This document shows positions 9,001-17,527 of a DNA stretch of 64,000 nucleotides, piece by piece (the stretch's first letter is position 1; each line of letters starts with the position of its first letter). The stretch comes from CAMDBL01 sp964498125 (GTDB taxonomy: Bacteria > Pseudomonadota > Alphaproteobacteria > Rhizobiales > Hyphomicrobiaceae): positions 86,579-150,578 of the forward strand of contig CAZCGE010000121.1 in NCBI GenBank assembly GCA_964498125.1, given 5' to 3'. The notes under the pieces were generated by a model. That model ran no database searches, was not told where the DNA came from, and saw only the letters and a list, made by a program, of their open reading frames with translations. A program made the position numbers and the translations under genes.

Positions 9001-12000
9001 AGCCTCGGCATCGCCAGCCGGCGGCGCCTGTCCGACGAAGCCTGGCAGATGCATGTCGAGGCGCGCTTTGGGCCGGCGACGTCACCGGCGGCGAAACAGT
9101 GCGATGCCGGCATGGGCCGGCCGATCGCCGGGTTCGACGCCGCGGCTTTCTATAAGATGGCACAGTCGCTCGGTCTCGATTACGGGCCGAACTTCCAGCG
9201 GCTGGAGTCGCTTGCTGTTGCCGAGAGCCGCGAAATCGTGGTTGGCATCGTTGCGAACACGACGCATCCCCGCGACGGGCTGATCCTCGACCCGATCGCG
9301 CTGGATGTGGCTTTCCACGGCTTGTTGCACCACCTGCTGGGATCGGGCGACGAACACTCATCCACCCCCACGCGCCAGGCCTATGTGCCGATCCGCTTCG
9401 GCCGTATTGTTCTGCATCATCCTGGCCGGCCGGTTCGCTTCGCGCGTGTGCGGCTCGAGACCCCTGGCATCACCACGGCGCGCTGCGATGTGCTGTTGCT
9501 CGATGCCGATCATCAGCCGGTCGCGGAGCTGACGGACGCACGCTTCAGATCGAGTACATTGCTGCGCACGCGGCCGCTGGCGGAGATCGCCTACGCGATG
9601 GCTTGCGAGGCGCTGCCACTGCCCGGCTTTGCAACCACCCGCAACTGGCCGGCGCCGCCAGCCCTGCTGGCCGGCGCCGCGGAATTGAATCCGCCGGAGC
9701 ACCAGAAGGACGAGGAAGCGCGCCTGCTGCTCGAAGCCGCGGCGCGACGGGTGGGGGTGGACAGCATCGGGCTATTGACCGTCGACGGAGCGATCGATCC
9801 TCGCTCGCTGGTCGAGCGCGGGCAACTGTCCAGCGCCGCGCGGCCCATGCTCCTTGGCCTGCTCGGTATGCTGGAGGCCGCGGGCCTGGCCAACGGCGAT
9901 GGTCGGATTTGGACGCTCAACGCTGCGGCGGAGTCCTTGCCCCCGCTCGATGCCATCATTCAGACTGTGATCGGCGAGCATCCCGAATGGTGGCCGGACT
10001 GCGCCCTGCTCGCGCAAGCCGGTGCGGCCTGGCCCGCGCTCCTAGCCGATCCGCAAGGTCAGCCCGCGGCTGCGCCCTATCTGCCGGCGGTGCTCGAAGC
10101 CTTCGCGGTTGCGACGCCACGCAGCCGCGGCCACGTCCGACGCGTGCTCGATGTGGTCGCGCTTATTCTGGACGCGGACGAGACGAAAGAAGGGCAAGCG
10201 AAAGCGCCCATCCGCGTGCTCGAGCTTGGCGCCGGGGACGGCGCCCTGACGCGACCGCTCGCACGCCTCCTCGCCGCCCGCGGCGGACGCCTGCTGGCGA
10301 TCGACGAGGAGCCGCGCTCAATCGAACGGCTGCGTGCGCATGTCGCCGGACTTGGCGGTGTGACAGTCGCCGAGGCGGCATCAATCGACACCGCCGCTCA
10401 GCGCAATGGGCCCTTCGACCTGATTGTCTCTGCCAACGGACTGCATCGTTTCGAAGCCATCGAGAACGTGCTGACGATGGCTGCCCGGCATGCCCAGGAG
10501 CATGCCATCCTGGTCGCGTCGTGTGCACCACCCGACAGCTTCCACGATACGGTGCTGGGTCTCACGGCATCCTGGTTCCAGCCGCGATCCGCCGGGGCGA
10601 CACCTACTGGTCCCTTGCTGTCCGCGCCGGAGTGGCGCCGTTGCCTGATGGCGAGTGGCTGCCGCGACGTGCAGTCGGCCGGATATGCCGCCAACGGCAA
10701 TGCATTGCTGATCGGCGCGATGGCGCAGGGCCGTGCCGCGCAGTCAAGCGATGCGGTGCCAACGGCGGACGCCGCGACCAAGATCGCACTCGTCTCGAGT
10801 GGGCCTGCCGATAGTGCATTCGTCGAAATCCTTGCGGCGCGGTTGCAGGCGACAGGGCACAGTCTTGTCGCCATGGCCGAGCGCAGCGGCCGCGCCACAG
10901 GCAATGGATCGAAGCATCACGCAACGACCGCCGCGGATGACTGGCGCGAGGTGCTGACGCCAGCGTTCAACGGCACAGGCCGGGCGCCAGACATCGTCTA
11001 TCTGTGCGAACCGCGGCCCACCGAAGTGGAACCGGCCGAGACGCTGAAGCATCGCCTGAGCGAACTCACGGCCATGGTGCAGGCTCTCGGAGAGCGGCCG
11101 TTCCGGCTCTGGATCGTGGCGCCGGGCAGCATGCGCGATCTCGTCGGCGCGGGCACTGGCTGTCCGGTCCAGGCCGGCGTTCTGGCCTTCGCGCGCACGG
11201 TGACCAATGAAGTGCCAGCCGGAGACATTCGCGTCGTCGATTGCGATGCCGGTCTCGACCTGGATCAGGCGGCGGAGCGGCTGGCCCTGCTCATCGACAA
11301 TCCCGGCGTGGAGACCGAGGTCGTCCTGCGTGCCAACGATATGGTGGCGTTGCGGGTGGCGCGCGGCCTACCGGAGGCGATCAGTGAGGGCTTTGTCGAA
11401 ACCCGCCTGGATGCGGCGCGCCTCGAGCTGTCACGCGATCCCGGCAGAGAGCGCCTCGCCTGGCGTCGCATTGCCCGCCGCGCGCCCGGACCCGGCGAGG
11501 TCGAGATCGAGATCGCCGCCACGGGCTTGAACTTCCGCGACTGCATGTGGTCGATGGGATTGCTGCCCGAGGAAGCGCTGGAAGATGGCTTCGCCGGGCC
11601 GACATTGGGCTTCGAGTGCTCGGGGCGGATCATCGGTGTCGGCGCGGGAGTCGAACGCTTCGAGGCGGGGCAGGCCGTGACCGCCTTCGCGCCGGCTGCC
11701 TTCGCCTCGCACGTCACGGTCGCGGCGGACGCGGTGGCCCCATTGCCGGTGGACGCCGACCTCATTGCCGCGGCGACAGTGCCCGTGCCGTTCATCACCG
11801 CCTATTACGCGCTGCATCACCTGGCGCGGCTGGAGGCCGGCGAAAGCGTCTTGATCCACGGTGGCGCCGGCGGCGTTGGTCTTGCCGCACTGCAGATCGC
11901 GCAGTGGCGTGGCGCCAAGGTGATTGCCACCGCGGGGGCTGCCGAGAAACGCCGCCTGTTGACGTTGCTGGGCGCCGACCATGTACTCGACAGCCGGTCG

Positions 12001-13662
12001 CTGGCCTTCGCCGATGACGTGATGGCGCTGACCAACGGGGCCGGCGTCGACGTCGTGTTGAACTCGCTGGCTGGCGAGGCGATGGAAAAGAGCCTCGGTC
12101 TCGTCCGCCCGTTCGGCCGGTTCCTGGAACTCGGCAAACGCGATTTCTACGGGCATACGAAAATCGGTCTTCGTCCGTTCCGGCGCAACGTCAGCTATTA
12201 TGGGATCGACGCTGACCAGTTGCTGGCGCAGAAGTCCGAGCTGGCGCGCCGCCTGTTCGCGGAGCTGACCACCCATCTGCAAGCGGGAACCTTCGTGCCG
12301 CTGCCCTATCGCCGTTTCGCGGCGACCGAGGTCGCGGACGCGTTCCGGCTGATGCAACAGTCAGGTCACATCGGCAAGATCATCGTCACGCCGCCGGCGC
12401 CGGAGAGCGTGCCGATTGCGCCAACGCATGCGCCGTTTGCGGCCGATCCGCATGGCGCCCACGTCGTCATCGGCGGACTTGGCGGATTTGGCCTGGCGAC
12501 GGCGCGCTGGCTGGTCGATCGCGGCGCACGTCGCATCGTTCTGGTGAGCCGCGGTGGACGCTCCATCGAGGATGCGGAAGCCGCGCTCGCCGGCCTGCGG
12601 GCTACGGGCGCCGATGTGCGGATCGAGGCCGTCGATGTCGCGGAGGCGGCGGCGCTCGAGGCGATGCTGGCGCGCATCCGAGCGGAGGGCCCGGTGCGCG
12701 GCATCATCCACGCGGCGATGGTGCTCGATGATGATCTGCTCAGCAAGTTGACGCCGGAGCGCATCGGCCGGGTGCTGGCGCCCAAGGTGGCGGGCGCGGC
12801 CCATCTCGATCGACTGACCCGCGCGGACGAGCTGCAGTATTTCGTGCTCTATTCCTCCGTGACGGTATTGATCGGCAACCCTGGGCAAGCTGCCTACGTC
12901 GCCGCCAACGGCTACCTCGAGGGACTGGCGCGGCGCCGGCGCGCCGAGGGCCTGTCAGCGCTGGCCATCGGCTGGGGCGGGATCACCGATACCGGCTATC
13001 TCGCGCGCAACGCCGAGGTCAGCCGCGCCATCGAACGGCGCACGGGTACAGGCGAGTTCACCGCGGCCGAGGCGCTCGGCGCGCTGGGCGAGATGCTGGC
13101 GTGTGGCCATGCGTCACCCGCTGTCGTCACTATCGCGCCCATGACTTGGAGCGCCGCACGCGATCAGCTTGCATTGCTCGGCAAACCGTTGTTCGCCGAC
13201 CTGCTCGCAACCGAGACGGCGGGCGGCGCGGCGCGGGCGGAGAAGGTCGATATAGCGGCGGAGATCGCGGGGCTCGGCGAAGTCGAAGCGCGCGATCTCA
13301 TTTGCCGTCACCTCAGCGAAGAAGTCGCGCGGATCTTCCGCATGCCGGTGTCCGACGTGAGCCCGACCCGCTCGCTGGCGGAGTTAGGTATGGATTCGCT
13401 GATGGGCCTCGAGCTGCGGCTCGCCGTGCAGCAGCGGCTGGGTGCCGATATCCCGCTGGCGGCGTTGGCCGGCAACCAGACGCTGTCGGAGATCGCCGCC
13501 AAGATCGCAGGATCGCTGCGCGGTGGCGAGACCGGCGATCCCAGCGTGGCCAGCGTCACAGTCGACCTCGCCCACCAGCATGGGGTAGACGGAATAGACG
13601 CCGAAAATCTGGCGCCGCTGTTGCGCGAGATCGAACGGCGTGACGCAGGATTGGGAGCATGA
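6034..13662 (+). CDS. Highly reducing type I polyketide synthase (RkpA-like), KS-AT-DH-MT-ER-KR-ACP
   Basis: Multidomain megasynthase, 2542 residues from GTG 6034. I prefer this start because AGGTG lies just upstream and the protein then opens at the ketosynthase (MTRSDVVDIIGRACRLPG); GTG 6028 and 5959 are alternatives. Domains: KS with Cys175 (DTACSSS), His310 (AHGTGT) and His348 (SNIGH); AT with GHSVGE, Ser626, and a YPFHS motif compatible with malonyl loading; DH with His929 (HKIGGQVYVP) and Asp1091; a methyltransferase fold with LELGAGDGALT near 1396; ER with GGAGGVG at 1943; KR with GGLGGFG at 2147, an LDD motif, Ser2275 and Tyr2288; ACP with GMDSLMG, Ser2455. No thioesterase. The set is complete, so the chain should be fully reduced, possibly C-methylated, and built iteratively. 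Rhizobial RkpA has similar size and context. The next gene overlaps the stop. Confidence 0.92.
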   Translation: MTRSDVVDIIGRACRLPGAPNCAALWDVLAQERCTVSEIDQDRWAKARYFNPRQGERGKSYTFAAGVLDNVWGFDPGVFGLSPREAESMDPQQRVLLQVVWEALEDAGAPPSSLAGQSVGVFVGVSSTDLATRRSHDVGAADAYTMTGSTLSLVANRISYVFDWHGPSFSVDTACSSSLVALSQALDALQAGSIDTAVVGGVNMLLSPFPFLGFAAARMLAPDGRCRPFDANGQGYVRAEGAVALVLRRRDAGAIGVGRRYAEVVAGAVNSDGRTSGVSLPSAESQAALLEALYRKAAIDPNDLAFVEAHGTGTRVGDPAEAEAIGRVLGQRRCRPLPIGSIKSNIGHLEPAAGLAGVLKAILAFEHGMLPASLHFKTPNPTIPFEELNLAVAGRPVPLTRGATPFCAGVSAFGFGGTNAHVILREAQAKEAPRRASGRPAPNAGLLMLSAHCQEGLAALAAATRDLIQQDCGADADVQPLAAAVATQRESLPERLVISAANPSRAVEALDAFLAGQRTPSVTTGRAVSRAATVAFVYAGNGSQWAGMGRVAYQHNPIFRTRLEALSRRFTEIAGWSLTELLLADDLAERLASARISQPLLFAIQAALTDALMSQGVEPAYVVGHSVGEIAAAYASGALDETQALRVIAARSAGQELARGLGTMAALALPEADARQLIEDSGCSAVEVGAINSPKSVTLSGPRAEIERCAHLASARGLRVKVLDLEYPFHSALVDVARQPLLDDLQGLKPTASRIPLVSTVTGDILAGETLDAGYWWRNVRSPVRFGEAIKRVADLGARVFIEISPRAILQGYFAESLGELLQQSALIPSLGMADDPEHDPVQATTARALARGARIDVDRAFGPAPTTLRLPHYPWQNRSLDVAPSLEATTVLPTGAGLHRYLGWRERTGLSEWFSHLDTSLFPELGDHKIGGQVYVPGAVLAEMAVAAARDWLGEQRVEIYDFDILAPLVLAADHMREVRTSIDAGSRSLGIASRRRLSDEAWQMHVEARFGPATSPAAKQCDAGMGRPIAGFDAAAFYKMAQSLGLDYGPNFQRLESLAVAESREIVVGIVANTTHPRDGLILDPIALDVAFHGLLHHLLGSGDEHSSTPTRQAYVPIRFGRIVLHHPGRPVRFARVRLETPGITTARCDVLLLDADHQPVAELTDARFRSSTLLRTRPLAEIAYAMACEALPLPGFATTRNWPAPPALLAGAAELNPPEHQKDEEARLLLEAAARRVGVDSIGLLTVDGAIDPRSLVERGQLSSAARPMLLGLLGMLEAAGLANGDGRIWTLNAAAESLPPLDAIIQTVIGEHPEWWPDCALLAQAGAAWPALLADPQGQPAAAPYLPAVLEAFAVATPRSRGHVRRVLDVVALILDADETKEGQAKAPIRVLELGAGDGALTRPLARLLAARGGRLLAIDEEPRSIERLRAHVAGLGGVTVAEAASIDTAAQRNGPFDLIVSANGLHRFEAIENVLTMAARHAQEHAILVASCAPPDSFHDTVLGLTASWFQPRSAGATPTGPLLSAPEWRRCLMASGCRDVQSAGYAANGNALLIGAMAQGRAAQSSDAVPTADAATKIALVSSGPADSAFVEILAARLQATGHSLVAMAERSGRATGNGSKHHATTAADDWREVLTPAFNGTGRAPDIVYLCEPRPTEVEPAETLKHRLSELTAMVQALGERPFRLWIVAPGSMRDLVGAGTGCPVQAGVLAFARTVTNEVPAGDIRVVDCDAGLDLDQAAERLALLIDNPGVETEVVLRANDMVALRVARGLPEAISEGFVETRLDAARLELSRDPGRERLAWRRIARRAPGPGEVEIEIAATGLNFRDCMWSMGLLPEEALEDGFAGPTLGFECSGRIIGVGAGVERFEAGQAVTAFAPAAFASHVTVAADAVAPLPVDADLIAAATVPVPFITAYYALHHLARLEAGESVLIHGGAGGVGLAALQIAQWRGAKVIATAGAAEKRRLLTLLGADHVLDSRSLAFADDVMALTNGAGVDVVLNSLAGEAMEKSLGLVRPFGRFLELGKRDFYGHTKIGLRPFRRNVSYYGIDADQLLAQKSELARRLFAELTTHLQAGTFVPLPYRRFAATEVADAFRLMQQSGHIGKIIVTPPAPESVPIAPTHAPFAADPHGAHVVIGGLGGFGLATARWLVDRGARRIVLVSRGGRSIEDAEAALAGLRATGADVRIEAVDVAEAAALEAMLARIRAEGPVRGIIHAAMVLDDDLLSKLTPERIGRVLAPKVAGAAHLDRLTRADELQYFVLYSSVTVLIGNPGQAAYVAANGYLEGLARRRRAEGLSALAIGWGGITDTGYLARNAEVSRAIERRTGTGEFTAAEALGALGEMLACGHASPAVVTIAPMTWSAARDQLALLGKPLFADLLATETAGGAARAEKVDIAAEIAGLGEVEARDLICRHLSEEVARIFRMPVSDVSPTRSLAELGMDSLMGLELRLAVQQRLGADIPLAALAGNQTLSEIAAKIAGSLRGGETGDPSVASVTVDLAHQHGVDGIDAENLAPLLREIERRDAGLGA

Positions 13663-15047
13663 CGATGGATGATCGCCCCGCGCGCCGGCCGGGCCTGGGC
13701 GCCGCCGTCAAGGCCGCGCTGGTTGCCGGCATGCGCCAGCCGGCGGTGGCGCGTCCTGCAACCAGCGGGCCATCGGCGGGCATCAATCCCGCGCTGACGG
13801 ATTTCCGCACGCTGGCGCTGTATCAGCAGACCAAGACCCAGCGTGGCGCCGTCGAAGTGCTCGGCATCGGCAATCCGTTTCTGCGCGAGCATCAGGATCG
13901 CGCCGGCGCGACGACGTTGATCGACGGCCAGTCCTGCATCAATTTCTCCTCCTACGACTACCTGGGGCTCAACCAACATCCCGCGGTGGCCGCGGCCGCC
14001 AAGTCGGCGATCGATCTCTATGGCACGTCGGTGTCCGCCAGCCGCATTGTCGCCGGCGAGCGCCCGATTCACCGGGCGCTCGAGCGCGCGCTGGCCAAAC
14101 AGTATGACGCCGAGGACGCCATCGTCTTCGTCAGCGGCCATGCCACCAACGTATCGACCATCGGCACGCTGATGGGTCAGAAGGACCTGGTGCTGTATGA
14201 TGCGCTGAGCCACAACAGCATTGTCGTCGGCGCGGAATTGTCGGGCGCCACGCGCCGCACCTTTCCGCATGGCGACTACGAAGCGCTGGAAACCCTGCTG
14301 TCTGATAGCCGCGGCCGTTTCGAGCGTGTGCTGATCGTCGCCGAAGGCCTCTACTCCATGGATGGCGATACGCCCGACCTCGCGCGACTGATCGACATCA
14401 AGCGCCGCTGGGGCGCCTGGCTGATGGTCGACGAAGCGCACGCCCTGGGTGTGCTGGGCGCGACGGGCCGTGGCTCGGCCGAGCACGCCGGCGTCGATAT
14501 GCGCGACATCGACATCTGGATGGGCACGCTGTCGAAGACGCTGGCGGCCTGCGGTGGCTATGTCGCCGGCAAGGCCGAGCTGATCGATATCCTGAAGCAC
14601 CACGCCGCGGGCTTCGTGTTCAGCGTCGGCCTGTCGGCCCCGCTTGCCGGCGCCGCCTTGGCAGCGCTGGAAATCATGCAGCGCGAGCCCGACCGCATCC
14701 GTCGCCTGCAAGCCAACGGTCAGCGCTTCCTCGCGGGGGCCAAGGCGGCGCATCTCGATATCGGGCATGGTCAAGGGCACGCCGTGGCGCCGATTTTGAT
14801 CGGGGACTCGCTCAAGGCGGTGGCGCTGACCGAGCGGCTGCTGAAACGTGGCCTGAATGTTCTGCCGATCATCTTTCCAGCCGTGCCGATGCAGAGCGCG
14901 CGCCTGCGCTTTTTCATCTCCAGTGAGCACACCGGCGAGCAGATCGACATGGCGGTCGCAGCGCTGCGCGACGAGCTGGACGGCTTGAAGCGCGCCGGGT
15001 TCAGCCTGGGATCGCTGCTGTCGGCACTGCCCGGACGCACCGCCTGA
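13659..15047 (+). CDS. PLP-dependent alpha-oxoamine synthase (RkpG-like)
   Basis: This 462-residue fold-type I PLP enzyme belongs to the family of 8-amino-7-oxononanoate synthase, 2-amino-3-ketobutyrate ligase and serine palmitoyltransferase, which condense an acyl thioester with an amino acid and lose CO2. The PLP lysine is K293 in GTLSKTLAACGG; MVDEAHALGVLG supplies the cofactor Asp and His. It carries about 60 extra N-terminal residues compared with the short family members. ATG 13659 overlaps the polyketide synthase stop by four bases, so the two are coupled. Because the synthase has no thioesterase, this enzyme is the best candidate to release the chain from the ACP, as FUM8 does in fumonisin synthesis. 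The amino-acid substrate cannot be read from sequence. Confidence 0.88.
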   Translation: MTMDDRPARRPGLGAAVKAALVAGMRQPAVARPATSGPSAGINPALTDFRTLALYQQTKTQRGAVEVLGIGNPFLREHQDRAGATTLIDGQSCINFSSYDYLGLNQHPAVAAAAKSAIDLYGTSVSASRIVAGERPIHRALERALAKQYDAEDAIVFVSGHATNVSTIGTLMGQKDLVLYDALSHNSIVVGAELSGATRRTFPHGDYEALETLLSDSRGRFERVLIVAEGLYSMDGDTPDLARLIDIKRRWGAWLMVDEAHALGVLGATGRGSAEHAGVDMRDIDIWMGTLSKTLAACGGYVAGKAELIDILKHHAAGFVFSVGLSAPLAGAALAALEIMQREPDRIRRLQANGQRFLAGAKAAHLDIGHGQGHAVAPILIGDSLKAVALTERLLKRGLNVLPIIFPAVPMQSARLRFFISSEHTGEQIDMAVAALRDELDGLKRAGFSLGSLLSALPGRTA

Positions 15048-15056
15048 GGAGCCGCC

Positions 15057-16157
15057 ATGGGCTGGGCCAACAAGGGCTGGGCCGACACGCTCAGACGTCT
15101 GGCAGGCAGCCAGCCTCGATGGCCGGTGATAGCGACAGCGGACTATTACTTTCTGGGCGGCGTTGGCGATCTGGTCGGCGCGGACGGCGTTGCTTCACAT
15201 GGCCGCCCCATTGAGCGGATCGGGCCGAACAGCTGGACCTGCGACGACCGGCTGGTCATCGTTCGCTATGCGACTGCGCAGGAAATGTCGCGGATTGAAG
15301 ACCGCCGCTGGCGGTCGGTGCACTATATCATCGACGACCTGCTGCCGGCAGCCGCGGAGAGTGCCGAACTGCCCCCGGACTATCGCCAAAAGCTCAGCCG
15401 TTTCAGCGCGACGCTTCTGCCACGCATCCTCGCGCTCAACCCGATCATCGTCGCGCCAAGCGACCATATCCTCGAATACTTTCCCGCTTTCGACAGGCGC
15501 AGGCTCGATCCCTGCTGTCTGGCGCTCCGCGACCAACAAGGCTTGCCGCCGCCAACGACATGGGATGGCTCGCTGAGGATCGCGTTTCTCGGTTCGCGCA
15601 GTCATGCCGGCACGCTGCCACTGCTCGATGTGATGGCGCTGCGTCTGGCGCGGACGTGTCCGCAGGCGACGCTGCATCTGTTTTTCGGCCGGCACCTGCC
15701 GACCTCGATGGCGCGGCGCGACAACGTCGTCAACAACCCGCCGGTCGCCTGGTCGCAGTTTCAGGCGTTTTGCCGCCGGACGCCCTTCCACATCGGATTG
15801 GCGCCGGTGCTGGATACCGCCTTCGGCAAAGCCCGCTCCATCACCAAGATCATGGACCATGCCGCCGTCGGCGCGGTTGGACTCTATAGCGACCGTGAGC
15901 CCTTCAAGCAGGTCATTGAGCACGGCCGGGCTGGACTACTGGTGGCGGATGGCGCGGACGCCTGGACCGCAGCCATTCTCGACCTCGTCGCGTCACCAGC
16001 ATCGGCGCAAGCCATGGCACGCGCCGGCGCGGCACTGGCCTCCGATCTTGGTGATCCGCTACGGGTTCGTCGCTTCTGGCTCAGCGAGCTCGGTATCGGC
16101 GGCGGATCCGCCGGGCGCGCAGGGGTGGGCAATCAGGACGCCTTCGACCGGCATTGA
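15057..16157 (+). CDS. Glycosyltransferase (GT4/GT1-like) in capsule locus
   Basis: This 366-residue cytoplasmic protein begins nine bases after the alpha-oxoamine synthase with a good ribosome site (GAGGAG). The C-terminal half resembles a GT-B glycosyltransferase: a beta strand with LRIAFLGSRSHAG, then FHIGLAPVLDTAFGKARSITKIMDHAAVGAVGLYSDREPF, where the Lys/Glu-rich donor-binding region and the loop after it match GT4-type enzymes. The N-terminal half is not one I recognise. It is the only ordinary glycosyltransferase here, so it may add the first sugar to the lipid made by the two upstream genes. Acceptor and donor are unknown. Confidence 0.62.
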   Translation: MGWANKGWADTLRRLAGSQPRWPVIATADYYFLGGVGDLVGADGVASHGRPIERIGPNSWTCDDRLVIVRYATAQEMSRIEDRRWRSVHYIIDDLLPAAAESAELPPDYRQKLSRFSATLLPRILALNPIIVAPSDHILEYFPAFDRRRLDPCCLALRDQQGLPPPTTWDGSLRIAFLGSRSHAGTLPLLDVMALRLARTCPQATLHLFFGRHLPTSMARRDNVVNNPPVAWSQFQAFCRRTPFHIGLAPVLDTAFGKARSITKIMDHAAVGAVGLYSDREPFKQVIEHGRAGLLVADGADAWTAAILDLVASPASAQAMARAGAALASDLGDPLRVRRFWLSELGIGGGSAGRAGVGNQDAFDRH

Positions 16158-16160
16158 GCC

Positions 16161-16176
16161 GGTGCGCCATTGCACC
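16161..16176. terminator. Weak hairpin between convergent genes
   Basis: A small stem, GGTGCG (16161-16166) / TGCACC (16171-16176) with one G-T pair and a four-base loop, lies just after the glycosyltransferase stop and before the convergent KpsC-like stop. There is no T-run; a terminator role is only a guess from position. Confidence 0.25.
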
Positions 16177-16223
16177 GCGCGCGCTCCCTCATGGCCACTG
16201 GATCGGCGCGGCGATGTCCAGCG

Positions 16224-17321
16224 TCAGACGTTGGCGTAGCTCTGGGCCGGCGCCAGAGTTTGGCAGCTGGCGCGCGCCGGGCGGCTCGTCCGCGGGCCGC
16301 TGAGCATGCGATCGCGTTCGGCGACGAGGCTCAGCACGGCCTCCTCGAAGCTGACCGGATCGCCCGATGGCGAAAAGTAATGGGCGTAGTCGAAATATAG
16401 CCCGGCGAACAATTGTTCGAGCGAGGGTTGGGCCGTGCGCCGCGGCAACGCCGCGCGGTCATCGGTCAGGCCCCAGCCGGCATAGTAGGGTGCGCCGAAG
16501 CAGACCACCGGCAAATCGGCCATCAGGGCCTCGAAGCCCAGTTGGCTGGACACGACGTAGACCCGGTCGACGACGTCGAACAGGCTCCAGGGATTGACGG
16601 CATCATAGAATAGCCGGACGCCGGGACCCGATGCGTTCGACAGATAGCCCTGCTTGCGGCCGTTGCTCACCTCTGGGTGGGTCTTGACGAGGATTTCCGC
16701 GTCGGGATTTTCCAGTCGGGCAGCCGCCAGCATCCGCGCAAAGGTCTCGCTCGACGCCAAGCCGCCGGCGATCGACGCGTCTCCCTTGGTTTGGTCGACA
16801 ACCAGTACCCGTCCACCCTTGGGTCGATTGCGCAAGCCCAACCAGCGAGGACCCTTCATCGGTGCCGAATTGTATTTGGAGATCGCCTGGCTGCGCAGCA
16901 CCTCGATACCGCGCCGCGCGCGCGGAATGGCCGTCGTGCGCAGCGCGGCGGTTGCGATGACCTTTTCCAGGCTGCTTGGCCGGGCTGCGTCGTAATGCGT
17001 GCCAACGGTGTCGACGACCAGCGAAATCGGCGATTCGCCTGGGCCCGGATAAACCGAGCGAATCCAACCGTCTTCAAACGAGACGTAGGGGCGTTGGCTG
17101 CGGCTGGCCATTGCCTGCGCCTTGCGCGAAGTCGATTTGCGTCCCCAGCCGCCGACGGCATCAAAGCCAGGCTTGTTGAACATGGACCAGCGAACCACAT
17201 CGGCGCCGGTTGCTGTTTCGAGGTGATGGCGCAGCCGCCAAAGGCCCGACGTGAGTACAGCAATTTTCGTCAAATCGGCGCACCCCTGCGTCAGAGATGA
17301 AAACGTCGAGCGTTTCGGCAC
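16224..17321 (-). CDS. KpsC-like capsule glycosyltransferase, single domain (RkpJ/LpsZ-like)
   Basis: This 365-residue Capsule_synth family protein (PF05159) is of the type that in KpsC adds beta-Kdo to a lipid acceptor. Diagnostic stretches are FEDGWIRSVYPG (compare EDGFLRSVGLG in KpsC), ILVKTHPEV, and SSQLGFEALMADLPVVCFG followed by PYYAGWGLTDDR. E. coli KpsC has two such domains in about 675 residues; this protein has one, as in rhizobial RkpJ/LpsZ proteins. The start is GTG 17321 with a poor ribosome site; a TTG 48 bases further in, behind AGGGGTG, is a possible alternative. It lies 206 bases downstream of the SDR gene on the same strand. Kdo transfer is inferred from the family. Confidence 0.82.
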   Translation of the reverse strand: MPKRSTFSSLTQGCADLTKIAVLTSGLWRLRHHLETATGADVVRWSMFNKPGFDAVGGWGRKSTSRKAQAMASRSQRPYVSFEDGWIRSVYPGPGESPISLVVDTVGTHYDAARPSSLEKVIATAALRTTAIPRARRGIEVLRSQAISKYNSAPMKGPRWLGLRNRPKGGRVLVVDQTKGDASIAGGLASSETFARMLAAARLENPDAEILVKTHPEVSNGRKQGYLSNASGPGVRLFYDAVNPWSLFDVVDRVYVVSSQLGFEALMADLPVVCFGAPYYAGWGLTDDRAALPRRTAQPSLEQLFAGLYFDYAHYFSPSGDPVSFEEAVLSLVAERDRMLSGPRTSRPARASCQTLAPAQSYANV

Positions 17322-17527
17322 GACTTCTCGTTGGACGCAGCACTGCCACTAAGCAGTCATCTAAAAGACTGATTCGGCACCCTGAGGAAGAGTGCGACTT
17401 TGGGTTTTTCACGCATTGCGACGCATTTGGGCAGGTCGTTGCAAGATCGGTACAAAAACGGGCTTGAAACGCCGGTTGCTGGACCAATTGGGCCCCCTGA
17501 AACTGAGGCGATTTGGTTTCCAGAATG

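Noticed and set aside
13308..14930. 540-codon open frame on the minus strand
   Set aside because: Lies antisense to the polyketide synthase end and the alpha-oxoamine synthase, both of which have clear motifs; the product matches nothing.
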